From contig NC_060210.1 of the NCBI RefSeq assembly GCF_021130785.1, forward strand, positions 182,930,001 to 182,994,000: a stretch of 64,000 bases of DNA, read 5' to 3'. The position numbers and the translations under genes are program-made. The notes under the pieces are model-generated. The model did not search any database. It was given only the letters and a program-made list of their open reading frames with translations, and was not told the origin of the DNA. The DNA comes from Homalodisca vitripennis (Eukaryota > Arthropoda > Insecta > Hemiptera > Cicadellidae). Shown in pieces: positions 24,643 to 35,890 of this stretch (within the stretch, counting starts at the first letter, position 1; each line of letters begins with the position of its first letter).

Positions 24643-25178
24643 AAAGGTGCGTACGGTTGGCCCAACCTGATTAATTTTGCTTAAAACTAGTAATGTATTA
24701 TACTGAATAAAATCGATTTGTTGGTACTTATTTCTGTTTTTGTTTTAGACTTTGATTATATAAATTTTCTCAGAATTAAATTCTCTACAATTAATGTCTG
24801 TTGATTTTATGTATTTATTACCAATTTAACAAAGTTATTGTACATCAAACTTAAAAAAACATTGTTTCGTGCCCCAATTTTTTGCATTTAACCCTGAATC
24901 CCTCAAAAACTACTACAGGTACAGTTCTGAAACCTATTTTATTAGCTTTATCAGGTAAAAATACATAAGAATCCACGATATTTCTTACTTAATTAACCTT
25001 TCCAAAAGTTCAGTATGGCTTTATTTTACTCTTTACCCAGGAATTCAGGCGAAATCTTTCGCTAGCTGTAACTCGCTAACGAAGCGTTTTCGGACCTATG
25101 TTTATATAACATTTTTTCATTATTTTTACTAGTAAAATGTGCTGTAGAAGTGGGGGGAGAACTTCATGAATCACCCTG

Positions 25179-26560
25179 TATAACAGTTTTTCTCGGCCTG
25201 TTCACATTGGCCAGTGAGTTAAATTGAATTTCTTTCATAAAATAACATTTTCGCCCCAGGAATCTATTTTATTCTGCAGTGAGTGTAAATATAATTACCA
25301 TGGAATTGCAAGTGGGGCTGAGAGTGTTACATATGTAGTCATCCATTTAAAACTATATATCATATCAGGTACATATTATTTAATTATCCATGACTGAGAT
25401 ATTCAAAACATAAATTACGTTTTGACTGATCCCATTTTAGGTTTTGTTATATGAACTATAACATAGAGGTTTTAAAAACCTAAACTGGTCAGAAAGGGTC
25501 AACTGCGTCTGTTTAGATTAATTTTTTATTTAAGTTATTTCAAGTTCCATTGCTGAGTTTAACTCGTGCCTCGATAAAGAGTATATATTTACGGTCTATT
25601 ATATTTCTGGTACTATAAGTAATTTTGATTTTTATCCCGAAGAAACTATGTTCTTACGTTAAGCTTAAAAATACTACTTTCGTCAAAACGTATCTACTTC
25701 CGTCGCTTGTATTCTGCTTATGATATAGGGGGATACTGCAGTAAAATTATTCAGGAAGACAACCAGTTTCAATAACCTTACGTGTGAAACAGTCACAGCT
25801 TTGTTAATTAAGGTTGCTTTTAGAACACAGTTTAAACATTATTTTCTATGCATTACACAATTTATTCGTCACTGGTGCTTTCTAAAATAAAAATTAGATA
25901 GTAACTTTCTTCTTGCAATCTGAATAACATTGCTGATCAATCACTGTTTTATCAAATCTTTTATTAAATATAAATGTAAACAAGTTTAGTGAACTTCATC
26001 TGAGTGTCCACAGCTTTTTAGGGTCTTCCTTCGACTTCTCCAAATATTTAAAAACAAAATTAACCAATCGGACCAGCCATTCTCAGGTTCGTTTGTAAAT
26101 TACTATATAATAGAACGTCTATGGATTACAAATTTTTACGGAACTAAATATAGTTAAAACCACCCTACCTAGCTAAATGTAATTTTACGTTGAGACACCA
26201 AACAAGTATCATCCCCATAAATTATTTATTATAATCGTAACAATTCTGTTTTAAATACTTTTAATACACAACTTCAGAATTACAATATTCACTTCTAACA
26301 TAACATAGAAAATGCTTTAGAAGAACACCGGGAACAAATATGTCAATTAACATCACATTATTTTCTCGAACTCATTGGTTAATCTATTCCTTAACCAAAT
26401 TAACCGTTATACGTAATAAGCATACTTACATGTTCCGTATAAAATGACACCAATGAACCACGCAAAATCAGTGAATGTTTTAAATTTAAAAAGATATCAT
26501 GCAAAATTCGTTTAAATCATGATTTTGCAAATTTCTTTAGAACGCTTTGGTAATCTCTTC
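25179..26560. other. No recognisable gene or element
   Basis: AT-rich DNA following the TA target site of the mariner insertion. No open frame worth noting, and no repeat partner seen in the window. Confidence 0.6.
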
Positions 26561-26562
26561 TA

Positions 26563-26820
26563 CTATTTGCTCCATACTTTAATTAATACAAATATTACTG
26601 CTGTATCTGAAGCCCAATTCTGTCTGAAGAGATCCATCAAACGTCGGCGACGAAGACGTTTAAGATGAATTCTTTGCATCGTTTCGATAGCAGAGACACT
26701 TAGTTTACAAAGAAGTTCACTCTGGTTACCCAGCAGCTGTGCAGCGTATTCTACGTGATGAAGAAGTATTCTTAACGTCTCATCAGGTACAAAACCACAG
26801 ATTATCCCCTCCCACCACAC
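26563..26820 (-). other. Unrecognised 85-codon ORF, possibly element-derived
   Basis: An open frame with mid-range composition for its surroundings and a basic stretch (LKRLRRRRLMDLFRQ) preceded by a helical, leucine-rich stretch (ETLRILLHHVEYAAQLL). I cannot assign it to a family. The DNA encoding the basic stretch resembles the fold-back repeat arm at 7,445-7,490 (CGTCGCCGAC followed by GATGTCTTCAG-like sequence). The bases just beyond its start (GCGTTATGTGTAG at 26,823) resemble the ends of the MITE at 7,379-7,621. It is therefore more likely a fragment of a related, longer element than a host gene. No clear splice or promoter signal is visible. Confidence 0.3.
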
Positions 26821-27144
26821 CTGCGTTATGTGTAGAAACGTTTGTTACTCGGCTGTCTTTTGGAGTTATGTCTAAACATATAGGTAAACGAAATATTGTT
26901 AAAATTTAATTAAATTAAAATTTGTTCTTTTCTGGTTCTGAAAATTAAATTATGTTTAGCGCTCTTTTCCAATATTAAGCATTATATACTGATTTAAAAT
27001 GCTCACAATGTGTTCTATGTGTCATACATAATTCAATATGATCGGAAAATATTATGAGCGCAACATTTCTAACTCCTACGGTGGTAAGGTTATTAATTGA
27101 TATATTAAAATACTAATTAATAAACCACAGTTGGGTAAACACAA

Positions 27145-27300
27145 AGCGAACATTTTACATGAAATCCAATCACTGCGATACTGTGCGATTGTAATGCTGA
27201 ACCTCAATCTACCCAGACTCGTCCGGAAAGGTCCATATTTACTGACAGTTGTTTGTATTACAACTCTAATGGTACAGGTAGTGAATTCTAACAAAATTAA
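27145..27300 (+). repeat. Duplicated block, partner at 6,835-6,990
   Basis: Matches 6,835-6,990 as described there. In this copy a 60-codon plus-strand frame (27,131-27,313) is open, and about 25 codons of it (AIVMLNLNLPRLVR onward) also read in frame in the other copy before diverging. This is too short and too isolated to call a gene. Confidence 0.75.
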
Positions 27301-28549
27301 ATGGTGTTATTGAAAATATCATACTGAAAAGAAGCTTTTGTTAGCAAACACAAATATGAGCTATCTGAAAATTAATACGTCTTTTATATAAGCAGGAAAA
27401 CTAATTATTTTGTATCGCTTAGTAATAGAAAAACATTGTTTACATTTAAAAAACTAATTATGATCCTGTAAAAGAATTAAAGACTAGTGTATTAGCTGTG
27501 TATTGGTTAGAAAAACTGTATGGAATAAATACTTGAATACATTAGTACGCCTATATTATTTTTTGACACGTTATGCTCAGTTAAAGGAACATAGGATCTG
27601 ATCTATAAATTAGAAGCATTGATTAAAGTAATCAAATACGGAAAAGTTTACTTTTCATATATCATCCCATCTTAACATGTGTTAGGATGGGATGCTAATT
27701 AAGGAAAGAATGTGCAGTTTAACTCATATATTAGATAATATGTAAATCTTCTTAATCTTAGCTGGAAAAGATAAATATAAATGCATCAAACAATTTTTGT
27801 CAATGAATAAAACATGTTATAAAGTAAGATGTAATCAGTGCTATGTTTATTAATGACAGTTATCAAGCTTTTAAAGGAATGATCCGTGTACACAATTTGT
27901 AACCCCATTTCCTTGTTATTTAAATATATATTTTTCATTGTAGGAAGAAATACAAATATAAACTCTATACTCAAGTCTGAAAGGTTTTGGTTTCCAATTT
28001 TGTGGTGAAATATTCACGTCTGCAGGATCAATTGAGGCTACGCACGCTTTTGAGGAAGAAAATGCTGATGATGTGACATTAGTTCCTGAAACTTTAAGGT
28101 GATAACCCCTGTACATCCTCTTACTATACACCATCCAATGGTGTATATAAAGAACTGTAAGCCATAACATTTACAACAAGAAGTCGTCGATGTATGTATT
28201 ACACATAAAAGGTTAACAAATCCAATCAATGCTCTGGTTGGCCTTCTTGGATTAAACACCGCTGCATCGCCATCTCACAATGACCCATATTATTCTCAAA
28301 ACTCTTCTTGCACGAAATCTAGAGAAGAAATGAAAAGATAATAAGTCACCTTCTGACTTAACATACCAATTATAGCTCATTTCCCTATAAGATATTTGTC
28401 CAATTCAAAAAGAGCATAGCGGTTATCTTTAAAATCTTAAAATGTTAAAATTAAATTTCTAATACATCTACCAGAAGAGCGGAACATGGTTTAGTGCTAT
28501 AGACCGTGGAGTAAGGGAGTCAATCTACACAAGATATATTTATTATCAT
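27301..28549. other. Unassigned; a strong hairpin and two candidate exon-like ORFs
   Basis: At 27,663-27,694 a 32 bp near-perfect palindrome (outer arms CATCCCATC/GATGGGATG, inner TAACA/TGTTA) would form a 15-pair hairpin with one G-U pair. At 27,962-28,098 a plus-strand frame is open for about 46 codons with an acidic run (FEEENADDVTLVPETL) and ends at AAG|GTGATA, a donor-like site; a TTTTTCATTGTAG acceptor-like site lies just upstream but in a different phase. At 28,213-28,341 a second plus-strand frame of 42 codons (LTNPINALVGLLGLNTAA onward) follows an AG and ends in TAA. Neither matches a family I know; they may be decayed exons. Confidence 0.3.
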
Positions 28550-29430
28550 ATTTATATCATAACAGAAATCAAAAGACGTGTTACCTCTAAAGGAAACCAC
28601 TGACAATAATTATCACTCTATCAATCCATTAGCACAACAAAGGTACACACGTGTAGGCCTATGTACATTACTCAACGCTGAAACAGGCAAACCCTTGCTT
28701 TAATTACATGTCAAACTCAGTCTTATACTGTAATAACACGTTTGCTCTCATCTTGATGATAAATTATCATTTCAGTTGCTTAGTGAGAAGAAATAAATGA
28801 TATTTTTACTACATTGCGATTAAGATTAGTATTTTAAAAAGGTAACACTTTTCTACAATTATGAATTTGTTTTAACCTCCTAATTGTATATCGAGCAATA
28901 AAACTATTATTAGCTGAGTAATTTCTGTTCACGACACGCATTTTTAATTAATAATAGTTTACGTCTGTTAGTTTATTTCTCCTTTTACTAAGGAGTACGT
29001 TAGCGGAGGCTAAGATGAGGTAACGTCGCCTTGTCCATTCTGCCGGTTTGCGTGTATTGACAAGCAGGTGTCGATTGTGATAAATACAAACAAAACCTTC
29101 TCAGTTATTTCGGTGTGAAAATTAAACTATTTAAATACTCGTTTTTAAGGTTATACGTCCTACATAAATAACCTTAAGAATGAAACTAATACAACATTCT
29201 TGTTCAATTAAAAAATTGCTCGATCAATTTTAAAAATTAATAAATTAATAAAATACTTTTTAATAATTATAAAAACCAAATATTTATAACGATCATGTAT
29301 AAAGATTTGGTCTTAATCTAATCACAAGCTTCCGGTTTATGGATATTTAAAATTTTTAGTTTGATTTAAGAACCGACACTGGTACGTGTTTCCTGTTGTA
29401 AATGTGTTTACTTTATACGTATAAACGATG
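28550..29430 (+). repeat. Segmental duplication block, partner at 16,510-17,460
   Basis: Direct repeat of 16,510-17,460, with the best-preserved part at 28,575-28,745. The block normally followed by copy-type sequence (as at 17,690) is not followed by it here, so this is where the tandem series ends or becomes unrecognisable. Confidence 0.72.
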
Positions 29431-29767
29431 ACATTAACAAGTTAAGTTTTGATTCAATTCAAGTTATAAGCTTCTGAACTATGAGTTTTCAAAACTGCAG
29501 TTTGGTTGAATTCTTAACTCCATTCAAAAACAAAACAATTATTAAAACTTAAATAAAGAATACAGGCCACAATAGGTCTGCAATAGGCGACCAACCACAG
29601 AGAACTAATTTATTTTTGTAATTACTGTTTTGTTTTTATGAAATGCATGTTTTATAAATAGTGTCCATGGAGTTAACACGCACAACATGGTTGTTGTGAT
29701 TTCTAACTCATGCGTGTCACAACTGGTACGATTTGTTTATGGTTGAGCCCTAAATTTTGTTAGTTAT

Positions 29768-29812
29768 TTACCTGAAGAAAAGATCAAATTTCAGATCCCG
29801 AAACGTAGTTTT
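29768..29812 (+). other. CTGAAGA...GAAAC motif typical of retroelement 3' ends
   Basis: ACCTGAAGAAAAGATC, a short A/T loop, then GATCCCGAAACGTAG. The GATC/GATC pair would close a short stem between CTGAAGA and GAAAC, the two strings that form the core of hammerhead-type ribozymes. Motifs of this shape are common near the ends of arthropod retroelements. There is an extra base between the CTGAAGA string and the stem, and the stem has decayed, so I do not claim an active ribozyme. Confidence 0.4.
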
Positions 29813-29864
29813 TTAATTTTTTTTATCGTTAACGATAGGGCATGTTAGAAGAACTTCTCTTCTG

Positions 29865-30005
29865 AAATTCCTTCCATCGTCAGAAACAAAATTCAAACAA
29901 AGAATCTGTCGGTCAGTTTGTTTTCGAGATATCGCTCGGATAGGCAGACAGAGATAAAGTTTTCCAGCACCTCGAGTAAATAGGCTTTGCTCATGCTCAG
30001 GCAAT
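29865..30005 (+). repeat. Dispersed repeat family X, copy 3
   Basis: Core elements TCGAGATATCGCTCGGATAG, GGCAGACAGAGATAAAG, TTCCAGCACCTCGAGTAA and GCTCATGCTCAGGCAATT follow the family order. A 63-codon minus-strand frame overlapping it is a by-product of the repeat. Confidence 0.7.
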
Positions 30006-30476
30006 TAGAACTTATGCTCCAAGACTATTATGTATTTATGTTTTGCAAGTACGTTGAATCAGATGATAATTACTAACTCTTGTTAAGTAAACGTGTTAAG
30101 TATTTCAAACGGTTTATTTTAGAATGTATTGCGATATATGGTATTAATATTTTCTATATTATTATGACCTTAATTTAAAACTCTGTTTACACAGCAAAGA
30201 ATATAGAGAATACTTAAACACACTAATTTGTTGCCAGTGTTACAATAAAAGAATGTAACAAATTAAAATATTTCTCTATTCTTCACTCTGTTCATAATGA
30301 CTCTTACAAAGGCAGCACTCCTGACATGACAAAGCATGTTGGTACTCAAAGCTTTCTCAGCTCACGCCAGTCTCTACGCTTTTCTCATTTTTGGATAATT
30401 AAAAATAGTTTGTTCTCTTTCTTCAATGTCATAAATTTCTACTCGGAATTACATCTTGATTGTAACTGAGTAGATT

Positions 30477-30479
<3 letters not shown>

Positions 30480-30542
<63 letters not shown>
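30480..30542. repeat. (AT)n microsatellite, ~62 bp
   Basis: Uninterrupted AT dinucleotides, with a shorter imperfect TATACATATATATATA tract about 30 bp further on (30,570-30,588). Such tracts can extrude as cruciforms. Confidence 0.97.
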
Positions 30543-30547
<5 letters not shown>

Positions 30548-31330
30548 TATAATATATAAAATATTTTATATACATATATATATATACTAGAAGTTTTTTA
30601 CTTTTCAAGTATTCCTGAGTATTTAAAAAACTTACTTGGAAATAGCTCTTACACAGTATAAGATATACACAAGTAATTAAAAAATAATGTATTAATATAT
30701 TTCTGTTTATACTTACCTAGCAGATGCCAGCGGATATACACGCTATTTCCTATTGTATAACTTTAGTCATAACCATAAGCACATCCTTTATTCGTATAAT
30801 AGCCCAATTAACACTCCTGAAGTAATTGATTTTCACTTGAAGATATTTAAATTTCCTGGCCAATTTCAGAGTGATTTGACTTTAAGTTTAAAGAACAATG
30901 TTCTGATGTTCTCAAGACGGAGAGTGTAACAGTGTGTCAGACTAACTATTGAAATGCAAAAATTTCTCTGTAACAGTTTATTATATTTAATAAATAGCTA
31001 CAAAAACTGCAGTAACACTTAAAATGTTTTAGACCAGTGTGGAGGAATACTCCGTAGTAATCTTACTGTAAGCCTTTATAAAGTAATATGTTGGAGTGAA
31101 GTAATAATAATTTAAAATAGGAAATATACAAGTTATTGTTATGAACTTTTTGTAGTTGCTAAGAGATTCATAATCAAAGCGAAATTTACATTTGCTCTTA
31201 TTTCAGACTTGGAGTAAAGGAGCGTTTATTCTTCGAACCAATTACATTGCACAATCAAACAATATATAGATTAATTTTCTGGGAGGCCTACCATAAAATG
31301 TTGCCTTTATGAAGAAAATATATATTAAGT
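30543..31330. other. No recognisable gene or element
   Basis: AT-rich DNA without a notable reading frame or repeat partner. Confidence 0.6.
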
Positions 31331-32260
31331 CGGTCTAAAATATCTACTGCACCATAAAAAAATACTTTCGGTGTTTAAATATACTTCCAATAAAAATTAA
31401 TTCGATTATCAGTAAAACAAAACTTGTTGCTACGATGAACAAAAAACAGATATACGGTCTGATAAGTCTACTTTTATGAAAAAGTGTATACTTAAACTTA
31501 TGTATGTCTTCATCTAGTCTAGGTTGTTCCCGGTATGGTAGTAGCCATTGCAGTTTGCCCGGTTCAAGAATATGCTGATCTGAAAGGCATACTCTAGTCA
31601 AAGCTCGTCTACTTCCGACCATATTAAACTAATTCTGGTCTAAGGCAATCCAGCATCGAAGTAAGTTTTTATTGTTATCTCGACCAAAAAAGTATATATG
31701 TACGTTGCTAGAAAAGTCTACTTTAGTCAAAAAACTACTTCCGGATACTGTAAAAAACGGTCAGTTTAAGGTGTTTTCAATTGGATGCATTGCTACTCCG
31801 ATTAATAAAAATAAAACGCCTTAGTCTCAAAAGCTATTTCTATTAAAAAGCTACTTTTAGTCATTACACTTTATTTTGGGTTTAAGGTATTTTTGTGCTG
31901 CAATAGCGCTTGAATTGTTACCATAATCAAGAAATTTATTCATACATAGATCTGGAAAGTCCATTTCGATCAAAAAGCGTGTACTTACAGAAAATTATCT
32001 ACTCGGTCCAAGATACATTCGGGGCCATCCATAGTATTGATTTTTTTTGCCGCGAAAATTTATAAATATATATAAGGTACTGCAGAAGGTATTTTGATGC
32101 GTTGTAGCATTCTTCTCTGAGAAATAAAATATATGCAAACATAACTTAGCAAAATTTATTGTCTAAGGTGATTATTTCCGGTCATTTTAATCTACTTTCG
32201 GTCTAAGGTATATACGGCGCTGTAGTAACTATTCACTGGTTATCCCGATCAGCCATAGGA
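31331..32260 (+). repeat. Degenerate tandem array, unit ~120-190 bp
   Basis: A recurring order of short strings is visible: CGGTCTAAGGTAT, then GCGCTGTAGTA-like sequence, ATCCCGATCA, AAAGTCTACTTT, AAAAAGCTACTTTTAG or ACTACTTCCGG, then the next CGGTCTAAGG. Unit starts are at about 31,331, 31,635, 31,763, 31,880, 32,005 and 32,196. Units are strongly diverged and unequal in length, so this is an old array. A 92-codon minus-strand frame at 31,344-31,622 falls inside it and has no recognisable product. Confidence 0.5.
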
Positions 32261-34659
32261 GTGGTAATTTGTATGAACACATTTTCGTTTTTGTTTGTAA
32301 ATACGAATGTGCATAAAATTTCATCGTTTTAGGCCATGTGACGTCGAATAATACAAATGTAGGGGTCACAGCCCCATTTCAACTATGGATGTTTGGTATT
32401 TATAAATATGCTTCAATTTTACTATTCATGATATAAGTATACGAGCCAAATTTTAACTTTCTAGTATATCGCGTGAGGGAGTATGAGGGATTTGCTGTAT
32501 ATACGGCATATATATAAACTTAGAGTTTTCTCATACATTTGCATAGGATTTTCTCTATTTGAGACCTAGTTTATGTTTATTTTCAAAAAAAGTTTATAGA
32601 TTTCGATAGCTCATTAACAATTCCTTGGTTTATACATAACGAACACAAGATTATCACTGATATAAAGTTTGCAGTGACATTTTTCTGTATATTTTTTTGC
32701 ATATCTCTTCATAGAAAAGTTCCAATATTATTAGCTGAAAACGGAAATTTAAATGGTTAAAACTAATAGGGCATCAAATTGTATATTATATTAAATTTAA
32801 GGTTTAATTTCTTAATAATATTAAAACGTACGCGTAAGAAGCACAATAAAAAAATAAAATAGGTACAAGACTCCTCTTTTTATTTATTGTGTTAATAATG
32901 AATGACTCATACAAAGGCTGGTGCTCTTCTCTTGAGAAAGGATGTTGATGCTCAAAGATCCTTTAATTATATTATTTTATTGTACTTTTTACTCTGCAAT
33001 TATAAAAATTCCTCCTCACTCAAAAAAATGAGTGAGTGAGTTTTTTATTTATGTATTAATGCTAGGAAATTGTCCATGATGTTAATTTTTGTCTTTGCTT
33101 CTATAGGATTATATAAATGAATTATCAAAATATTCTACTCTTTAGAGAAATCAACGAAGATATACAACTTAGTATTTGAATTAAATATTTGAAAATCTTA
33201 AAAAAACTAAAATCTATTTTTAAGGCGTTCCTTTAAAAATTGATTAATTATTGTTATACTTAAGACGTTTTGGTACCTCAGGACTTAAATTAGCTTTCAT
33301 AAAAACTTAACAATAATTGTTTAGTGTTTCAATTAAATAAAATGTACTTTACTAAAAGTAACAAAGCTAAAACTTACTTTTTTACTAAAGAATATAACTC
33401 CGTTGGCGATAATATAACGAGACCAAGGTGTACTGGAGTACGTACTTATTCAAATGCAAACGATAACCCTCTAACCTGCTTACCTAAACAGTTCTGCAAT
33501 AAATTGTTTTTTTGTGTGTTATATTTCATACGTAAAAATCCATTCCATATTTTATGCAAACCAATTAAATATTTGTGTAACGAAATGCAATATCATTACT
33601 GTTTAAAAATACAACTTTTATGAGCAAAGGGATTGTCATTGGCAACACATAAATACTTTAAGGGATTATAATTAACAATAACGTGTTTTTTTCTTAGTGT
33701 TAAAATCTTATAGGCAATAAAATAATGTATTTCTCGTGGCTCTTAAATAATTGCCACAACTATTTATTACCAAAGTCTCTAGCAAGCTAGATTACTTATT
33801 CAATTTTTGTATTTTGGTTTATAAAGTCTTCTGTTTTAAAAAGTACATATACAATTTTAACCTAAAAACTTATATAAACAATGTGTACTCCTAAGAAGTA
33901 CAACTGTGTTGAAACTTCTAAATATATGACATTTGATTTTGAGGTAATGCAATAAATTACCATGCAGCAAAGTAGATTTGTTGTCGGTAAACGCCAAAGA
34001 CATTTTAAAATAGAGTTGAAAGCCTCTGCAATATTTAATGAGGGAGGATGTTCCTCAGAGGCTTGTGTCCCACTCCATTAATACTTGAGAGAGCAGTTGT
34101 CTTGCTTGACGATGGGAAATTGTCAGGCGATTTAAAAACTTTAATTAATATAAATAATGAGATTTGTTGTTGATTTTAAAACTTTACTTTAAGAAGGTAA
34201 GAAGATAATGTGGAACATATTAGGTATAACAGGTGTCTAAATACCTAAAACTATGTATAGATAAAAAAACTAAATAATATCGGGAGTGAATATTGTTTTT
34301 GCAACAAAATATGTTAAAGCAAAAATATTCACACGCGCACTCGTAATTTATCACTAATTTTATTTGAAAGGATGCATTTCTTCTTCTTTCTACATTTTCA
34401 TAGATAATTCCTTATACAAATGCAAACTATATACTTACCTAATTCGTCGCTTTAAATTAAATTTTATTCTCCTCCCTAATATTGTTATACACTGCTAAAA
34501 CTATTACGTATCAAATCTTACAGGATCAAATCCGTTAAGTCTGGAAGGAACTTATATACTAACAAGTATTCGAGTTTTGTAGTTTATATAATGATATATG
34601 ATAATGTTTCTAGTTTTCCAGCCTGTTATATAATGCTCTTTTTAACTATGCTTATTTAT
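32261..34659. other. No recognisable gene; one short direct repeat
   Basis: Contains the second copy (32,845-32,965) of the short direct repeat at 30,235-30,345, and a small hairpin CTCACTC/GAGTGAG at about 33,014-33,037. A 99-codon plus-strand frame at 33,324-33,623 is lysine-, asparagine- and cysteine-rich with no motif and no support, and I leave it uncalled. Confidence 0.55.
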
Positions 34660-35890
34660 CTCTTCTTTACTATTATTTTATATCATGTTGTAAGTAATTA
34701 TTTACAAAACCAAGTAAAGGAACACGTATTTAGTAAGAATGTGTCAATATAAATTGATGTAAAATAATGTGAAGTGTCAATTTTTATATAATTTAACTGC
34801 ATTACTATCATTAAAAAATATGTAACATTATTTCAGAGAATAGACTAGAACATTTAAATAGTATTTAAGTAGAGCATTAAGGTTAAGATTATTATGATTT
34901 GCTTAATTAACTAAATGACTACTCGAAACATTGAATATTTCAATATTTTTATACAGTCAATCTTCCGGTAAGGATAGAACTGTAGTAAGAGAGGTTGGTT
35001 GAGGTTAGGTCAGAGCACGATATCGTGGTCAGCATTAATGTACTATCAGCATATTGCTGAACCAGCTGGGCTTCACAACGTTTCTCAGTCAGCACCTAGT
35101 AGCTACAAGATTACCTTTCAGATAAAGTAGGAATCATTTTAAAATTTACAAACCTAAAAAACTATTTATTTGGAAATTATTAGCTAAAAACTTGCATTAT
35201 TCTTTGTTTATTGAATACTAGATATTTAGAGTAAAACATATATTAAGGAATTTTAATTTTATGAAAGAAACATTACTGTTGCTGTTTGGGTCACATGAAA
35301 TTAATTTTGGTTTTGATAATTAGATGAGGTTTAACCAACTCTGAACAATCAATCTGCGAGTAATGTAACTGCCTAGTTTACGATAATCTGATGCTATCTT
35401 CTTTATTGAAATTATTGTTCTTTTTAATTATAAAGCAGTTTTTATACGATCCTTCGATAATTCTTTAGAAACTTTCAATAATTCCAATTTCTTTTTATTA
35501 AATTCATGTTTCTTTCATAACTACGTCTTACTATGGCTGATTTTTCCGTATCCTGGCGTTTCCTGTATGCCTAAAGATTTCACAAACTTCGTAAGGATAA
35601 TTAACACTTAGTTTAAATAATGTTGACAGATTCACAAGAGCATGGAATATAATACGCACCAGTCGCTTTTGTAGAATATTTATAAATTTTTAGATTGATA
35701 TAAAATAAGTTTTAAAGAAGGAAAAGAGAATCATGTTACAATATGATCAATGTGGTTGCCTTGATTCTAAAATTAACTGATTTACAGTTTTAAAATTTTT
35801 TTGTACTTGTATTTCTTAAAATATAATTTTTAGGGTTTAGAAAATGTAAATCATTTTCCAATTGAAGATTCTAAAACGGGAAAGGAACCC

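Larger units (their letters stand above)
22230..25178. mobile_element. Fold-back DD41D mariner-type transposon
   Basis: One insertion of 2,949 bp with sharply defined ends. It starts CAGGGTGATTCATGAAG right after TA (22,228-22,229) and ends with the exact complement right before TA (25,179-25,180), which is the TA target duplication expected for Tc1/mariner elements. The inverted arms are not the usual tens of bases. The left arm 22,230-23,160 and the right arm about 24,246-25,178 are each about 931 bp and by eye about 97 percent identical. They carry the 3' end of the transposase gene plus its 3' flank. The 1.09 kb between them holds the first two thirds of the gene and its 5' flank. No second, conventional 5' terminal repeat is present inside, so the unit appears to be an element whose 5' end was replaced by an inverted copy of its 3' end. 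Confidence 0.93.
29431..30479. other. Mostly unassigned between repeats
   Basis: Apart from the CTGAAGA motif and repeat X copy 3, no gene is visible. The end of this stretch (30,235-30,345, with CATAATGACTCTTACAAAGG) recurs in direct orientation at 32,845-32,965 (AATGACTCATACAAAGG), again with a GGTACTCAAAG/GATGCTCAAAG continuation. Confidence 0.55.

Noticed and set aside
33324..33623. 99-codon plus-strand ORF
   Set aside because: No motif, no repeat partner preserving it, and composition matches the surrounding AT-rich DNA.
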